Assembly: GCA_022820945.1 (NCBI GenBank)
Contig: JAJEEP010000109.1
Span: 1 to 49,110, forward strand
Origin: Alphaproteobacteria bacterium
Lineage (GTDB): Bacteria; Pseudomonadota; Alphaproteobacteria; UBA828
DNA length: 49,110 bases
Reading direction: 5' to 3'
Shown piece after piece: positions 28,681 through 37,312 of the stretch. Numbering within the stretch: the first letter of the stretch is position 1; every line of letters begins with the position of its first letter. Position numbers and translations under genes: made by a program. A model generated the notes under the pieces. That model did not search any database, was not told the origin of the DNA, and worked only from the letters and a program-made list of their open reading frames with translations.

Positions 28681-30039
28681 ATGGCCGACGAGGGTGCGCC
28701 CTTCCGCCATCCGGTAGACTGGCGAAACCCCGAATTCTATGACGGCGAGGCCCTGGAGCGGGAGACGCGCCGGGTCTTCGACATCTGCCACGGCTGCCGG
28801 CGCTGCTTCAGCCTCTGCGATTCCTTCCCGCGGCTCTTCGACCTGATCGACGAGTCCGAATCGGGCGAGCTGGATTCGGTGGACTCGTCCGGCTTCAAGG
28901 CGGTCGTGGACGCCTGCACGCTCTGCGACATGTGCTTCATGACCATGTGCCCCTACACGCCGCCGCACGAGTGGGACGTGGACTTTCCCCATCTCATGCT
29001 GCGCCACCGCGCCACGGATCGCCGCGCGGGCCGGCGCCATACCACCGCATCCAAGCGGCTCGCGGAGACCGACCGCAACGGCCGTTTGGCCCGCACTTTC
29101 GCGCCGGTCATGAACTGGGGCTCCGCTCAAGACAACCGATTCACCCGGCCGCTGATCGAGGCCGTCGCCGGCGTCCACAGGGAGGCGCCGCTACCGCGCT
29201 ATCACCGCCGCACCATGCTCGACCGCGCGGCCAAGGGAGGGCCGGCGGTCAACCGACAGGCGCCGGCGAACGGGCGCAAGGCGGTGATCTATGCCACCTG
29301 CTTCGCCAACTACAACCAGCCGGAGGTCGGTGCGGCAGCGCGCAAGGTGCTGGCGCACAACGGCGTCGAGACCGCCGTGGTCTATCCCCAGTGCTGCGGT
29401 ATGCCGCAGCTGGAAGAGGGCGATATCGAGCGTGTCGCGGACAGCGCCCGGCAGGTGGCGGCGGCGCTCGGCGAGTGGATCGACAAGGGCTACGACGTGA
29501 TCGCGCTGGTGGCGAGCTGCGCGCTCATGCTCAAGCTCGAATGGCCGCTGATCCTGCCGGACGATCCGGCGGTCAAGCGCCTATCCGAGCGCAGCTACGA
29601 TATTTGCGAATACGTCGTCGGCATCTCCCGCGAGGAGGGGCTGGCGCCGGGCCTCGCCCCCATCGACGGCGCCGTCACGCTTCATCTGCCCTGCCACGAG
29701 CGGGCCCAGAACGTGGGGCGCAAGTCCGCCGACATGCTGTCCCTTGTGCCGGACACCGAGGTCTCGATCATTGAGCGCTGCTCCGGCCACGGCGGCTCTA
29801 TCGGCGTCACCAAGGGCTTCCACGAGACCGCGCTGAAGGTCGGCCGGACCACCGCGCGGCGCGCGCGCGAGGCGGGGAACCCCTATCTCGCCTCGGAATG
29901 CCCGCTCGCCGGCGCCCACATCGTGAACGGGATGGCACGCCAGGCGGCCAAGGACGGCGACTCTGCCGCCGTAGCACCCGCTGCCGGACGTGCCCATCAT
30001 CCGATCGAGCTGCTGGCCCGCGCCTACGGCCTCGCCTGA
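28681..30039 (+). CDS. GlpC/heterodisulfide reductase-like Fe-S protein
   Basis: 452 aa. Two [4Fe-4S]-type motifs occur near the N-terminus: CHGCRRCFSLC (CX2CX2CX3C) and CTLCDMCFMTMC (CX2CX2CX4C). Two CCG-type domains follow, the first with YPQCCGMPQ and the second with the variant ERCSGHGG. This resembles GlpC and HdrB/D-like subunits, which pass electrons to quinone or disulfide substrates; the physiological donor is unknown. No membrane segment is obvious. The DUF3501 gene starts 4 nt downstream. In other genomes this pair often travels with a rubrerythrin gene, which is absent here. Confidence 0.9.
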   Translation: MADEGAPFRHPVDWRNPEFYDGEALERETRRVFDICHGCRRCFSLCDSFPRLFDLIDESESGELDSVDSSGFKAVVDACTLCDMCFMTMCPYTPPHEWDVDFPHLMLRHRATDRRAGRRHTTASKRLAETDRNGRLARTFAPVMNWGSAQDNRFTRPLIEAVAGVHREAPLPRYHRRTMLDRAAKGGPAVNRQAPANGRKAVIYATCFANYNQPEVGAAARKVLAHNGVETAVVYPQCCGMPQLEEGDIERVADSARQVAAALGEWIDKGYDVIALVASCALMLKLEWPLILPDDPAVKRLSERSYDICEYVVGISREEGLAPGLAPIDGAVTLHLPCHERAQNVGRKSADMLSLVPDTEVSIIERCSGHGGSIGVTKGFHETALKVGRTTARRAREAGNPYLASECPLAGAHIVNGMARQAAKDGDSAAVAPAAGRAHHPIELLARAYGLA

Positions 30040-30043
30040 GACC

Positions 30044-30652
30044 ATGAGCGAGCCGCGCCGCGCACTCACCCGCGCCGACATCATGGACATGGCGGACTAT
30101 GCGAAGGTCCGCAAGGAACGCCGCGCCGCGATCACGACGCTGAAGCGCGACCGGCGGCTCGCCGTCGGCCCCTTCGCCACGTTTCACTTCGAGTGCTTCG
30201 AGACCATGTGGATGCAGGTCCACGAGATGCTCCATATCGAGCAGGGCGGCGAGGAGCAGATCGCGGGCGAGCTTGAGGCTTACAACCCTCTCATCCCACA
30301 GGGCGACGCCCTGATCGCAACGCTCATGCTGGAGATCGACGATCCGGCGCGCAGGGAGCGCGAGCTCTATCGGCTGGCGGGGATCGAGGACACCGTCAGG
30401 CTGGAGGTCGGCGGGGCCGCTGTCGCCGCCCGGCCGATCGAGGACGAGGTCGCGCGGACCAGCGAGGACGGCAAGACCTCCTCGATCCATTTCCTCCGCT
30501 TCCCCTTCCAGGCGGCGGAGGCCGCCGCGTTCTGCACACCAGGCGCCCGCGTCCTGCTCGGCGTCGAGCACCCGGCTTACGGCCACCTCGCCGTCATGCC
30601 GGAGGAGACCCGCGCCGCCTTGGCCGAAGACCTGGACGGGGGCAGCAGCTAA
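30044..30652 (+). CDS. DUF3501 family protein
   Basis: 202 aa, cytoplasmic, function unknown. The stretches ALTRADIMDMADYAKVRKER, GPFATFHFECFETMWMQV and HEMLHIEQGGEEQI, with the middle part ELEAYNPLIPQGDAL, are characteristic of the family. The ATG at 30044 is 4 nt after the Fe-S protein stop, so translation is probably coupled and the two likely work together, presumably in redox or peroxide-related chemistry. That role is inferred only from association. Confidence 0.88.
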   Translation: MSEPRRALTRADIMDMADYAKVRKERRAAITTLKRDRRLAVGPFATFHFECFETMWMQVHEMLHIEQGGEEQIAGELEAYNPLIPQGDALIATLMLEIDDPARRERELYRLAGIEDTVRLEVGGAAVAARPIEDEVARTSEDGKTSSIHFLRFPFQAAEAAAFCTPGARVLLGVEHPAYGHLAVMPEETRAALAEDLDGGSS

Positions 30653-31215
30653 CCCGCATTTCTCACCATAGTCGGGCCGTGCGTCGCGCGGAACGCTCGC
30701 GTTTACGCGCGGCTGCGCGATCCCGGCCCGCCGGCCCGCTCCACCTGGTTCTCCGGACCATGGTGCGGTGCACGGCGCTGGTCGGCCGTGCGAGCATATC
30801 TTCATGCATCGTGAGCGCGAACGGACCGCTGTGGGCGGGGTGAAAGGCCGTGAGCGAACTCAAGTGTTCCGCGGCCGCGACCTTTCGGGCGCGGGCGACA
30901 TCTCGCATATCCCACTCAATCCCGCTTATCCCACTCAATCCCGCCTGTCCCGCTCACCCCGGCCATCTCAGCTATCCCTCCCAATCCCGGAGAATCCCGC
31001 CAAAAGTTTGGGGGCTCGTCCCAGGTGCGCCACGGTCGCGGCCGGTCGCGCGCCCGCAAGGACAGACGCGCTCCGGGGCGCGACATGACCGTTATCCGTC
31101 GCAATTCCGCTAGTACGGCGGGCCGCACGCGCCCACTCTGCGCCGCAAGGTGCAGCCATGTCCAAACGGCGATAGATTCTCACCCCATGGGACAGGCTTC
31201 GGACGGCGGCAGATC
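30653..31215. other. Long intergenic region with degenerate ATCCC repeats
   Basis: This 563-nt gap separates DUF3501 from the MttB-family gene and holds no convincing coding frame. Its centre, 30903-31012, is an array of ATCCC/TCCCRC units about every 9-10 nt; the rest is G+C-rich. The mttB promoter presumably lies in the last 150 nt, but I see no confident -35/-10 pair. No cobalamin-riboswitch B12 box was recognised. Confidence 0.6.
30908..30944 (+). repeat. Tandem direct repeat, 18-mer twice at 19-nt period
   Basis: TATCCCACTCAATCCCGC occurs perfectly at 30908-30925 and 30927-30944, and the pattern degrades rightwards into further ATCCC units up to about 31012. A related array reads on the opposite strand at about 48955-49003, so it belongs to a dispersed family rather than a single local duplication. 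Confidence 0.85.
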
Positions 31216-32751
31216 ATGACGAGACGAGGCGGCCGCCGCGGCGGCGGACGCGCGGCGCGGCGCGCGGAGCGAACCGGCGGCGGCATCGAGCAGCTGCGCT
31301 ACATCACGCGCGACATCCCCTCGGTCGGGCTGCTGACCGACGAGGGGCTCGCCCTGATCGAGGAGAATGCGGACACGATCCTGGAGGAGATCGGGATCGA
31401 CTTCCGCGACGACCCTGAAGCGCTCGCGCTGTTCAAGGGTGCCGGCGCCGACATCGAGGGCGAGCGGGTGCGCTTCCCGCGCGGGCTCGCACGCCACCTG
31501 GTCTCGACCGCGCCGTCCACGTTCACGCAGCTCGCCCGCAACCCGGAGCGGTCGGTCGAGATGGGCGGCCGCAACACGGTCTTCGCGCCGGTCTACGGCC
31601 CGCCCTTCATCTTCGATATCGAGAAGGGGCGGCGCTACGCCCAGCTGGAGGATTTCCAGAACATCGTCAAGCTGGCCTACATGACGCCGGCGATGCACCA
31701 CTCCGGCGGCACGGTGTGCGAGCCGGTGGACGTGCCGGTCAACAAGCGCCACCTCGACATGGTCTACGCGCACATGCGCTATTCCGACAAGCCGTTCATG
31801 GGCTCGGTCACGCACCCCGAGCGCGCGGCGGATTCGGTGGAGATGGCGAAGATTCTCTTCGGCGCCGACGTGGTCGATTCCCAGGCCGTCATGGTCAGCC
31901 TGATCAACGCCAACTCGCCGATGACCTTCGACGCGACCATGCTGGGCGCGCTCAAGGTCTACGCCCGCGCCAACCAGGGCCTGCTGATCACCCCGTTCAT
32001 CCTGGCGGGCGCGATGGCGCCGGTCTCGGTCGCGGGCACCATGGCGCAGACGCTGGCGGAGGCCATGGCCGGCATCGCGCTCGCCCAGCTTTGCCGGCCG
32101 GGGGCGCCGGTGATCTTCGGCAGCTTCCTCAGCTCCATGTCGATGCAGAGCGGCGCTCCGACCTTCGGCACGCCGGAGGCGACGCTCGCCATCTTCGGCC
32201 TCGCGGCCCTGGCGCGGCGCCTCGGCGTCCCCTTCCGTAGCGGGGGCGCGCTCACCGCCTCGAAGCTGCCCGATGCGCAGGCGGCCTACGAGAGCGCGAA
32301 CACGCTGCTGCCGACCGTGCTCGCCGGCACCAACTTCGTGCTCCACGGCGCTGGCTGGCTGGAGGGCGGGCTGGCCAGCGGCTACGAGAAGTTCGTCATG
32401 GACGCCGACCAGCTCGGCATGATGCAGGTGCTGGCGAACGGCTACGACCTCTCTGCCAACGGCCAGGCGCTGGATGCGATCCGGGAGGTCGGGCCCGGCA
32501 GCCACTTCCTCGGCTGCGCCCATACCCAGGCGAACTTCGAGACCGCGTTCTACCGCTCCCCCGTCGCCGACAATTCCAGCTTCGAGCAGTGGCAGTCGGA
32601 CGGCTCCAAGGACACCACGCAACGGGCGCACGAGGTGTTCAAGTCGATGCTGGCCGCTTACGAAGCGCCGCCCATCGACCCCGGCGTCGACGAGGCGCTC
32701 AGGGAGTTCATCGCGAAGAAGAAGGCCTCCATGCCCGACGCCTTCGCTTAG
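31216..32751 (+). CDS. MttB-family trimethylamine/betaine methyltransferase (non-pyrrolysine)
   Basis: 511 aa, COG5598/MttB superfamily: moves a methyl group from a quaternary or tertiary amine to the Co(I) of a corrinoid protein. Family stretches are VGLLTDEGLALIEENADTIL, FAPVYGPPFIFDIEKGRRY, HHSGGTVCEPVDVPVNKRH and VIFGSFLSSMSMQSGAPTFG. There is no in-frame stop, so unlike true archaeal MttB it has no pyrrolysine; characterised non-Pyl members (MtgB, MtpB) use glycine betaine or proline betaine. Residues 1-23 are an Arg/Gly-rich tail. The stop lies 4 nt from the stop of the convergent RACo gene. The neighbouring GbdR-like regulator favours a betaine substrate, an inference. Confidence 0.93.
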   Translation: MTRRGGRRGGGRAARRAERTGGGIEQLRYITRDIPSVGLLTDEGLALIEENADTILEEIGIDFRDDPEALALFKGAGADIEGERVRFPRGLARHLVSTAPSTFTQLARNPERSVEMGGRNTVFAPVYGPPFIFDIEKGRRYAQLEDFQNIVKLAYMTPAMHHSGGTVCEPVDVPVNKRHLDMVYAHMRYSDKPFMGSVTHPERAADSVEMAKILFGADVVDSQAVMVSLINANSPMTFDATMLGALKVYARANQGLLITPFILAGAMAPVSVAGTMAQTLAEAMAGIALAQLCRPGAPVIFGSFLSSMSMQSGAPTFGTPEATLAIFGLAALARRLGVPFRSGGALTASKLPDAQAAYESANTLLPTVLAGTNFVLHGAGWLEGGLASGYEKFVMDADQLGMMQVLANGYDLSANGQALDAIREVGPGSHFLGCAHTQANFETAFYRSPVADNSSFEQWQSDGSKDTTQRAHEVFKSMLAAYEAPPIDPGVDEALREFIAKKKASMPDAFA

Positions 32752-32755
32752 GCCG

Positions 32756-34759
32756 TTACCGTTTGCGGCGGCCGGTGCGGCGGCGGCCGGCGGGTGCGGG
32801 CGCGCTCTCCGCAGCGGGAAGGGTGACGGCTCGCGGCAGGTGGACGTAGTCAGCCGTGCCGTGGGGGATCGCCATGGCGTCCACGAAGTGGCGCTGGAAC
32901 GCGGGCTCGACGGCGGTCTCCACCTTCTCGATCGCGCGCACCACGGTCTCGATCTCCGCGCGCGCCGCGCAATCGAGCAGAGCGATCAGCGCACCCGTGC
33001 CGGCGGCGTTTCCCGCGGCGCTGACCTTGTCGAGCGGGCAGTCGGGGATCATGCCGAGCACCATGGCATAGAGCGGGTCGATGTGGCTGCCGAAGGCGCC
33101 GGTCAGCACGATGCGGTCCACGCGCGCGATCTCGAAGCGGTCCATCAGCAGCCGCGCGCCGGCCATGAGCGCCGCCTTGGCGAGCTGGATGGCGCGCACG
33201 TCGTTCTGATGGATGGCGATCGCGGGCTCGCCCGGGTGGAGCAGGTAGCGGAAGGTGCGCCCCTCTTCCGCGATGCGCTCGGTCCTGGCGCGCGCGGCGC
33301 CGGCGATGGTGCCGTCGGCGAGCAGAATGCCGGCGAGGTACATCTCGGCCAGCGCCTCGATGATGCCCGAGCCGCAGATGCCGGTGACGCCGGTGGCGGC
33401 GGTGGCCTCCCAGAACCCCTCCTCGTCAGACCAGAGGTCGCAGCCGATGACCTTGACGCGGGCCTCCAGCGTGTCGCGGTCGATGCGGACGCGCTCGATC
33501 GCGCCGGGGGCCGCGCGCTGGCCGGCCACGATCTGCGCGCCCTCGAACGCAGGCCCCGTGGGCGAGGACGCGGCCAGCAGCCGCTCGCTGTTGCCGAGAA
33601 CGATCTCCGCATTGGTGCCGACATCAACGATGAGCACCGTCTCGTCGGCCCGGTGCGGGGCTTCGGAGAGCACGACGCCCGCCGCGTCCGCGCCGACATG
33701 GCCCGCGATGCAGGGCAGGACGTAGATGCGCGCGCCCGGATTGATGTCCAGGTCGATGCCGGCCGCCTGCAGGGTCAGCCCGCCGGAGGCCGCGAGCGCG
33801 AAGGGCGCGCCGCCAAGCTCGGTCGGGTCGATGCCCAGCAGCAGGTGGTGCATGATCGGGTTGCCGACGAAGGCCGCGTTCAGGATGTCTCCGCGCGCGA
33901 CGCCCGCCTGCTCGGCGACCTCGCCGATCAGCGCGTTCACCGCACCGCGCACGGCCTCGGTCAGCTCGGCCTCGCCGCCGGGGTTCATCATGACGTAGGA
34001 GACCCGGCTCATCAGGTCCTCGCCGAAGCGGATCTGCGGGTTCATGCGCCCGGCGGAGGCGGCGACGCTGCCGCTCGATATCTCGGCCAGATGGCAGGCG
34101 ATGGTGGTGGAGCCGATGTCGAAGGCCGCGCCGTACGCGCGCTCGTGGAATCCGGGCCAGACGGTGACGATGCGCTGAGCCCGGTGGACCGCGACGGTCG
34201 CCGACCACTCGCCCTCCCGGAGCGCGCGCTGCAAGCCCTGCAGGACATGCAGGTCGGCGGTGAGGCCATCCAGACTCCACTGCTCGCCGAGCGCGTCTGT
34301 CAGGCGCTCGAAATCGCTGCGCGGATTGTGCATGTCGGGCTCCGCGACCTCGACGTAGTGCAGCCGGATCGCGGGGTCGATGGTGTAATCCCGCGCCTCG
34401 GCGCGCTTGCGCACGACCTGCTTGTGGACCTGGCTCTCGGGCGGGACGTCGATGACGACATCGCCCTGGATCTGGGCCGAGCAGCCCAGCCGGCGGCCGT
34501 CAGCGAGGCCGCGGCGGTTGGCGTAGCGGTCCTCCTTCTCGCCGGGTGGACTGAGATGCGCGGGTGCGCTCTCGATCCCGAACTTGGCGAAGTGGCCGGA
34601 GCCGGCCTCCACCTGGCAGCGACCGCAGAGGCCCAGGCCGCCGCACACCGAATCGAGATCGACGCCGATGGAGCGCGCGGCGTCGAGCACCGACGTGCCG
34701 TGGGCGAAGCGCCCGCGCTTGCCGGACGGCGTGAAGACGACGAAAGCCGTTTCGGTCAT
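32756..34759 (-). CDS. RACo-type reductive activator of corrinoid proteins
   Basis: 667 aa. An N-terminal [2Fe-2S] ferredoxin domain has C39-X5-C45-X2-C48 (in VCGGLGLCGRC) and C93 (in RRLGCSAQ). A linker and an ASKHA-type ATPase domain (DUF4445) follow, with AAFDIGSTTIACHLAE, AAFVGNPIMHHLLLG, VLIVDVGTNAEIVLGN and ICGSGIIEALAEM. Known members reduce inactive Co(II)-corrinoid to Co(I) with ATP. This is needed here because the methyl-transfer system will oxidise often, especially in an aerobe. The C-terminus is a basic tail (GRRRTGRRKR). It starts 4 nt after the pterin methyltransferase stop and is the last gene of the minus-strand operon. Confidence 0.94.
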   Translation of the reverse strand: MTETAFVVFTPSGKRGRFAHGTSVLDAARSIGVDLDSVCGGLGLCGRCQVEAGSGHFAKFGIESAPAHLSPPGEKEDRYANRRGLADGRRLGCSAQIQGDVVIDVPPESQVHKQVVRKRAEARDYTIDPAIRLHYVEVAEPDMHNPRSDFERLTDALGEQWSLDGLTADLHVLQGLQRALREGEWSATVAVHRAQRIVTVWPGFHERAYGAAFDIGSTTIACHLAEISSGSVAASAGRMNPQIRFGEDLMSRVSYVMMNPGGEAELTEAVRGAVNALIGEVAEQAGVARGDILNAAFVGNPIMHHLLLGIDPTELGGAPFALAASGGLTLQAAGIDLDINPGARIYVLPCIAGHVGADAAGVVLSEAPHRADETVLIVDVGTNAEIVLGNSERLLAASSPTGPAFEGAQIVAGQRAAPGAIERVRIDRDTLEARVKVIGCDLWSDEEGFWEATAATGVTGICGSGIIEALAEMYLAGILLADGTIAGAARARTERIAEEGRTFRYLLHPGEPAIAIHQNDVRAIQLAKAALMAGARLLMDRFEIARVDRIVLTGAFGSHIDPLYAMVLGMIPDCPLDKVSAAGNAAGTGALIALLDCAARAEIETVVRAIEKVETAVEPAFQRHFVDAMAIPHGTADYVHLPRAVTLPAAESAPAPAGRRRTGRRKR

Positions 34760-34763
34760 GCCG

Positions 34764-35690
34764 TCACGCGCTGACGGCGGCGCCCTCCCGCCGGCGCCGG
34801 CGCCCCTCGCGCCGGCCGCGCCTGCCCTCGCTGCCGTTCGCGCCCGCCGGCTCGCGGAAGCGGCCGAGCCAGCGCGCGCAGTCGGGGTCGTTGCCGTTCA
34901 TCATGTCGGCGGCCATGACCGCGGCGATCTCGGCCTCGTGCAGCGGGTTCATGATCGCGGAGGTCAGCCCCGAGCGCGCGGCCATGCTGAGGAAGGCCGC
35001 GTTCACGCTGGGCCGGTTGGGCAGTCCGAAGCCGATGTTGGACGCGCCGCAGGTGGAGTTGACGCCGAGCTCCTCCTTGAGCCGGCGCATGATCGCGAAG
35101 GCCTGCACGCCCGCCTTGTTGATGGCGCCGATGGGCATGACCAGGGGGTCCACCACCACGTCCTCCTTGGGGATGCCGTGGTCCATGGCGCGTTCGACGA
35201 TCATCTTCGCGATGGCGAAGCGCTCGTCCGGGTCTTCGGAGATGCCGCTCTCGTCGTTGGAGATGGCGACGACGGCGCAGCCGTACTTCTTCACCAGCGG
35301 CAGCACCGATTCCAGCCGCTCCTCCTCGCCGGTCACCGAGTTGAGCAGCGGCTTGCCCTGGTAGACCTCCAATCCGGCCTCCAGCGCCGCCACGATGGAG
35401 CTGTCGATGGAGAGCGGCACATCCACCAGCGACTGCACCAGCTGGATGCACTCGGCGAGGATCTTCGGCTCGTCGGCGAGCGGCACGCCCGCGTTCACGT
35501 CCAGCATGTGCGCACCGGCGGCGACCTGAGCCAGCGCGTCCCTCTCCACCCGCGAATAATCGCCCGCCGCCATCTCCGCCATCAGCAGCTTGCGGCCGGT
35601 CGGGTTGATCCGCTCCCCGATGATGCAGAAGGGCTCGTCGAAGCCGATCACGACCTCCCTGCTGGCGGAACTGACGATGGTGCGTGTCAT
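34764..35690 (-). CDS. Pterin-binding methyltransferase (MeTr/MtgA-like)
   Basis: 308 aa. TIM-barrel pterin-binding domain of the AcsE/MetH type: IIGERINPTGRKLL at strand 1, AAGAHMLDVNAGVP, VPLSIDSS, GKPLLNSVTGEEERL, VVVDPLVMPIGAI and NSTCGASNIGFGLPNR. It should move the methyl group between methyl-corrinoid and tetrahydrofolate, closing the route from the methylamine to methyl-THF. A short C-terminal extension after residue 275 is very rich in Arg, Glu and Gly. The ATG at 35690 overlaps the DUF1638 stop as ATGA. Confidence 0.94.
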   Translation of the reverse strand: MTRTIVSSASREVVIGFDEPFCIIGERINPTGRKLLMAEMAAGDYSRVERDALAQVAAGAHMLDVNAGVPLADEPKILAECIQLVQSLVDVPLSIDSSIVAALEAGLEVYQGKPLLNSVTGEEERLESVLPLVKKYGCAVVAISNDESGISEDPDERFAIAKMIVERAMDHGIPKEDVVVDPLVMPIGAINKAGVQAFAIMRRLKEELGVNSTCGASNIGFGLPNRPSVNAAFLSMAARSGLTSAIMNPLHEAEIAAVMAADMMNGNDPDCARWLGRFREPAGANGSEGRRGRREGRRRRREGAAVSA

Positions 35691-36361
35691 GCTGCTCCTG
35701 CTTCCTCGCCGGCGGTGGCGGCCGCTTCCATGAATTCCGCGAGCTCGCCGTAGCCGACATGGCGGTGGACGTAGCCGAGCCCCAGCCGCTCCGCCGCCAC
35801 GCGGGCCTTGGCCTCCAGCGCCTCGTCGCGGACCTGGGAGATGTAGACGCAGTTGGTGTAGTTGCCGAAGTAGTCGTCACGCAGCTCGGGCCAGCGGTCC
35901 AGCCCCAGGCCTTCGATGATCAGCCGGTCGAATTGGCGCACCATGTAGTCGGTCAGGAAGAACTGGGTGGGGTCGTCATCGGTGATGGCGGCGAACGCCT
36001 CCTGGCCGGTGTAGAAGGCGTAGCAGTGCGGCCCGTCGATGCGCTCGACGCCTTCCTCCTCGATCACCTTGTCGAGCAGGCCGCCGGTGCCGCAATCGCC
36101 GTAGGCGACGAAGATGGCGCGGTAGTCGGCCCTGTTCGCCTGAATCTTCGTGCGCACCGCCTCGGGGATCAGGTGCGGGCGGTTGTGCAGCTTGGCCGGC
36201 AGGCAGGTGATGTCGAGGTGATCGAAGCCGTTGGCCGCGCGAAAATCCACGATCTCGCGGGCGAGTGCGCCACAGGCGATGACCAGCACACGGGCCGGCC
36301 CGGCGGACGCGAAGGCGGCCTCGTCGTCGACCGAAAGGTCGGTGTGCTCGGGCGTCGCCAT
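35687..36361 (-). CDS. DUF1638 family protein
   Basis: 224 aa, function unknown. The family pattern is visible as VLVIACGALAREI, ITCLPAKLHNRPHLIP, AIFVAYGDCGTGGLLD and DGPHCYAFYTGQ, with conserved Cys and His residues that could bind a metal or cobalamin. The chosen ATG is at 36361; the open frame upstream overlaps the corrinoid gene and is unlikely. It lies between the corrinoid gene (29-nt gap) and the pterin methyltransferase (ATGA overlap). DUF1638 proteins recur in methylamine/corrinoid clusters, so a role in corrinoid handling or methyl transfer is the natural inference. Confidence 0.88.
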   Translation of the reverse strand: MATPEHTDLSVDDEAAFASAGPARVLVIACGALAREIVDFRAANGFDHLDITCLPAKLHNRPHLIPEAVRTKIQANRADYRAIFVAYGDCGTGGLLDKVIEEEGVERIDGPHCYAFYTGQEAFAAITDDDPTQFFLTDYMVRQFDRLIIEGLGLDRWPELRDDYFGNYTNCVYISQVRDEALEAKARVAAERLGLGYVHRHVGYGELAEFMEAAATAGEEAGAA

Positions 36362-36390
36362 CGCGGCAGTCTTGAGATCGTGCGCCGCCC

Positions 36391-37104
<714 letters not shown>

Positions 37105-37189
37105 GGGCACTGTCCTGATCCGGGCGTCGACGTCGCAGGGCCGTTGCTCGTTGACACCGCACGCCCGCGTTGCAGGAGTGCGGCGCGGC

Positions 37190-37218
37190 ACTTTATCCCC
37201 GTTTCTCTTCAATCACAT
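37190..37218 (-). promoter_or_regulatory. Possible promoter of the corrinoid operon
   Basis: On the minus strand a -10-like TAAAGT (37195-37190) is 17 nt downstream of a poor -35, ATGTGA (37218-37213). A weak -35 immediately downstream of two activator half-sites is the usual layout of an AraC-type activated promoter. The call depends on that context rather than on hexamer quality. Confidence 0.4.
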
Positions 37219-37227
37219 GGGGGAAGG

Positions 37228-37269
37228 CGGGCTGTCCCAGACGCGACACTGGCTTGCCGGGCTGCGACA
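37228..37269 (-). promoter_or_regulatory. Tandem 21-bp half-sites for a GlxA/ArgR-type AraC regulator
   Basis: On the minus strand TGTCGC begins at 37269 and again at 37248, exactly 21 bp apart. The first half-site reads TGTCGC, 8 bases, AA, 5 bases, a full match to the TGTCGC-N8-AA-N5 half-site known for Pseudomonas aeruginosa ArgR, a GATase-like/AraC regulator of the same architecture as GbdR. The second has CA in place of AA. The pair ends 9 nt before the candidate -35 and lies between the regulator gene and the corrinoid gene. Confidence 0.65.
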
Positions 37270-37312
37270 AAGCCCGAATTCGCCTGACCGTGTCGTGTTT
37301 GCGCGGCGCCGG

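Noticed and set aside
30653..31215. CRISPR array at the ATCCC repeats
   Set aside because: Units are 9-19 nt with no unique spacers of constant size and no cas genes nearby.
31216..32751. Pyrrolysine-containing MttB
   Set aside because: The frame has no internal TAG, and no pyrrolysine genes are seen; it is the non-pyrrolysine branch.
32474..34774. 766-codon plus-strand open frame opposite the RACo gene
   Set aside because: The minus strand carries the complete ferredoxin and ASKHA motifs; the plus frame is a mirror of them.
37105..37312. Cobalamin riboswitch upstream of the corrinoid gene
   Set aside because: No B12 box or matching helices were recognised; paired regulator half-sites explain the region better.
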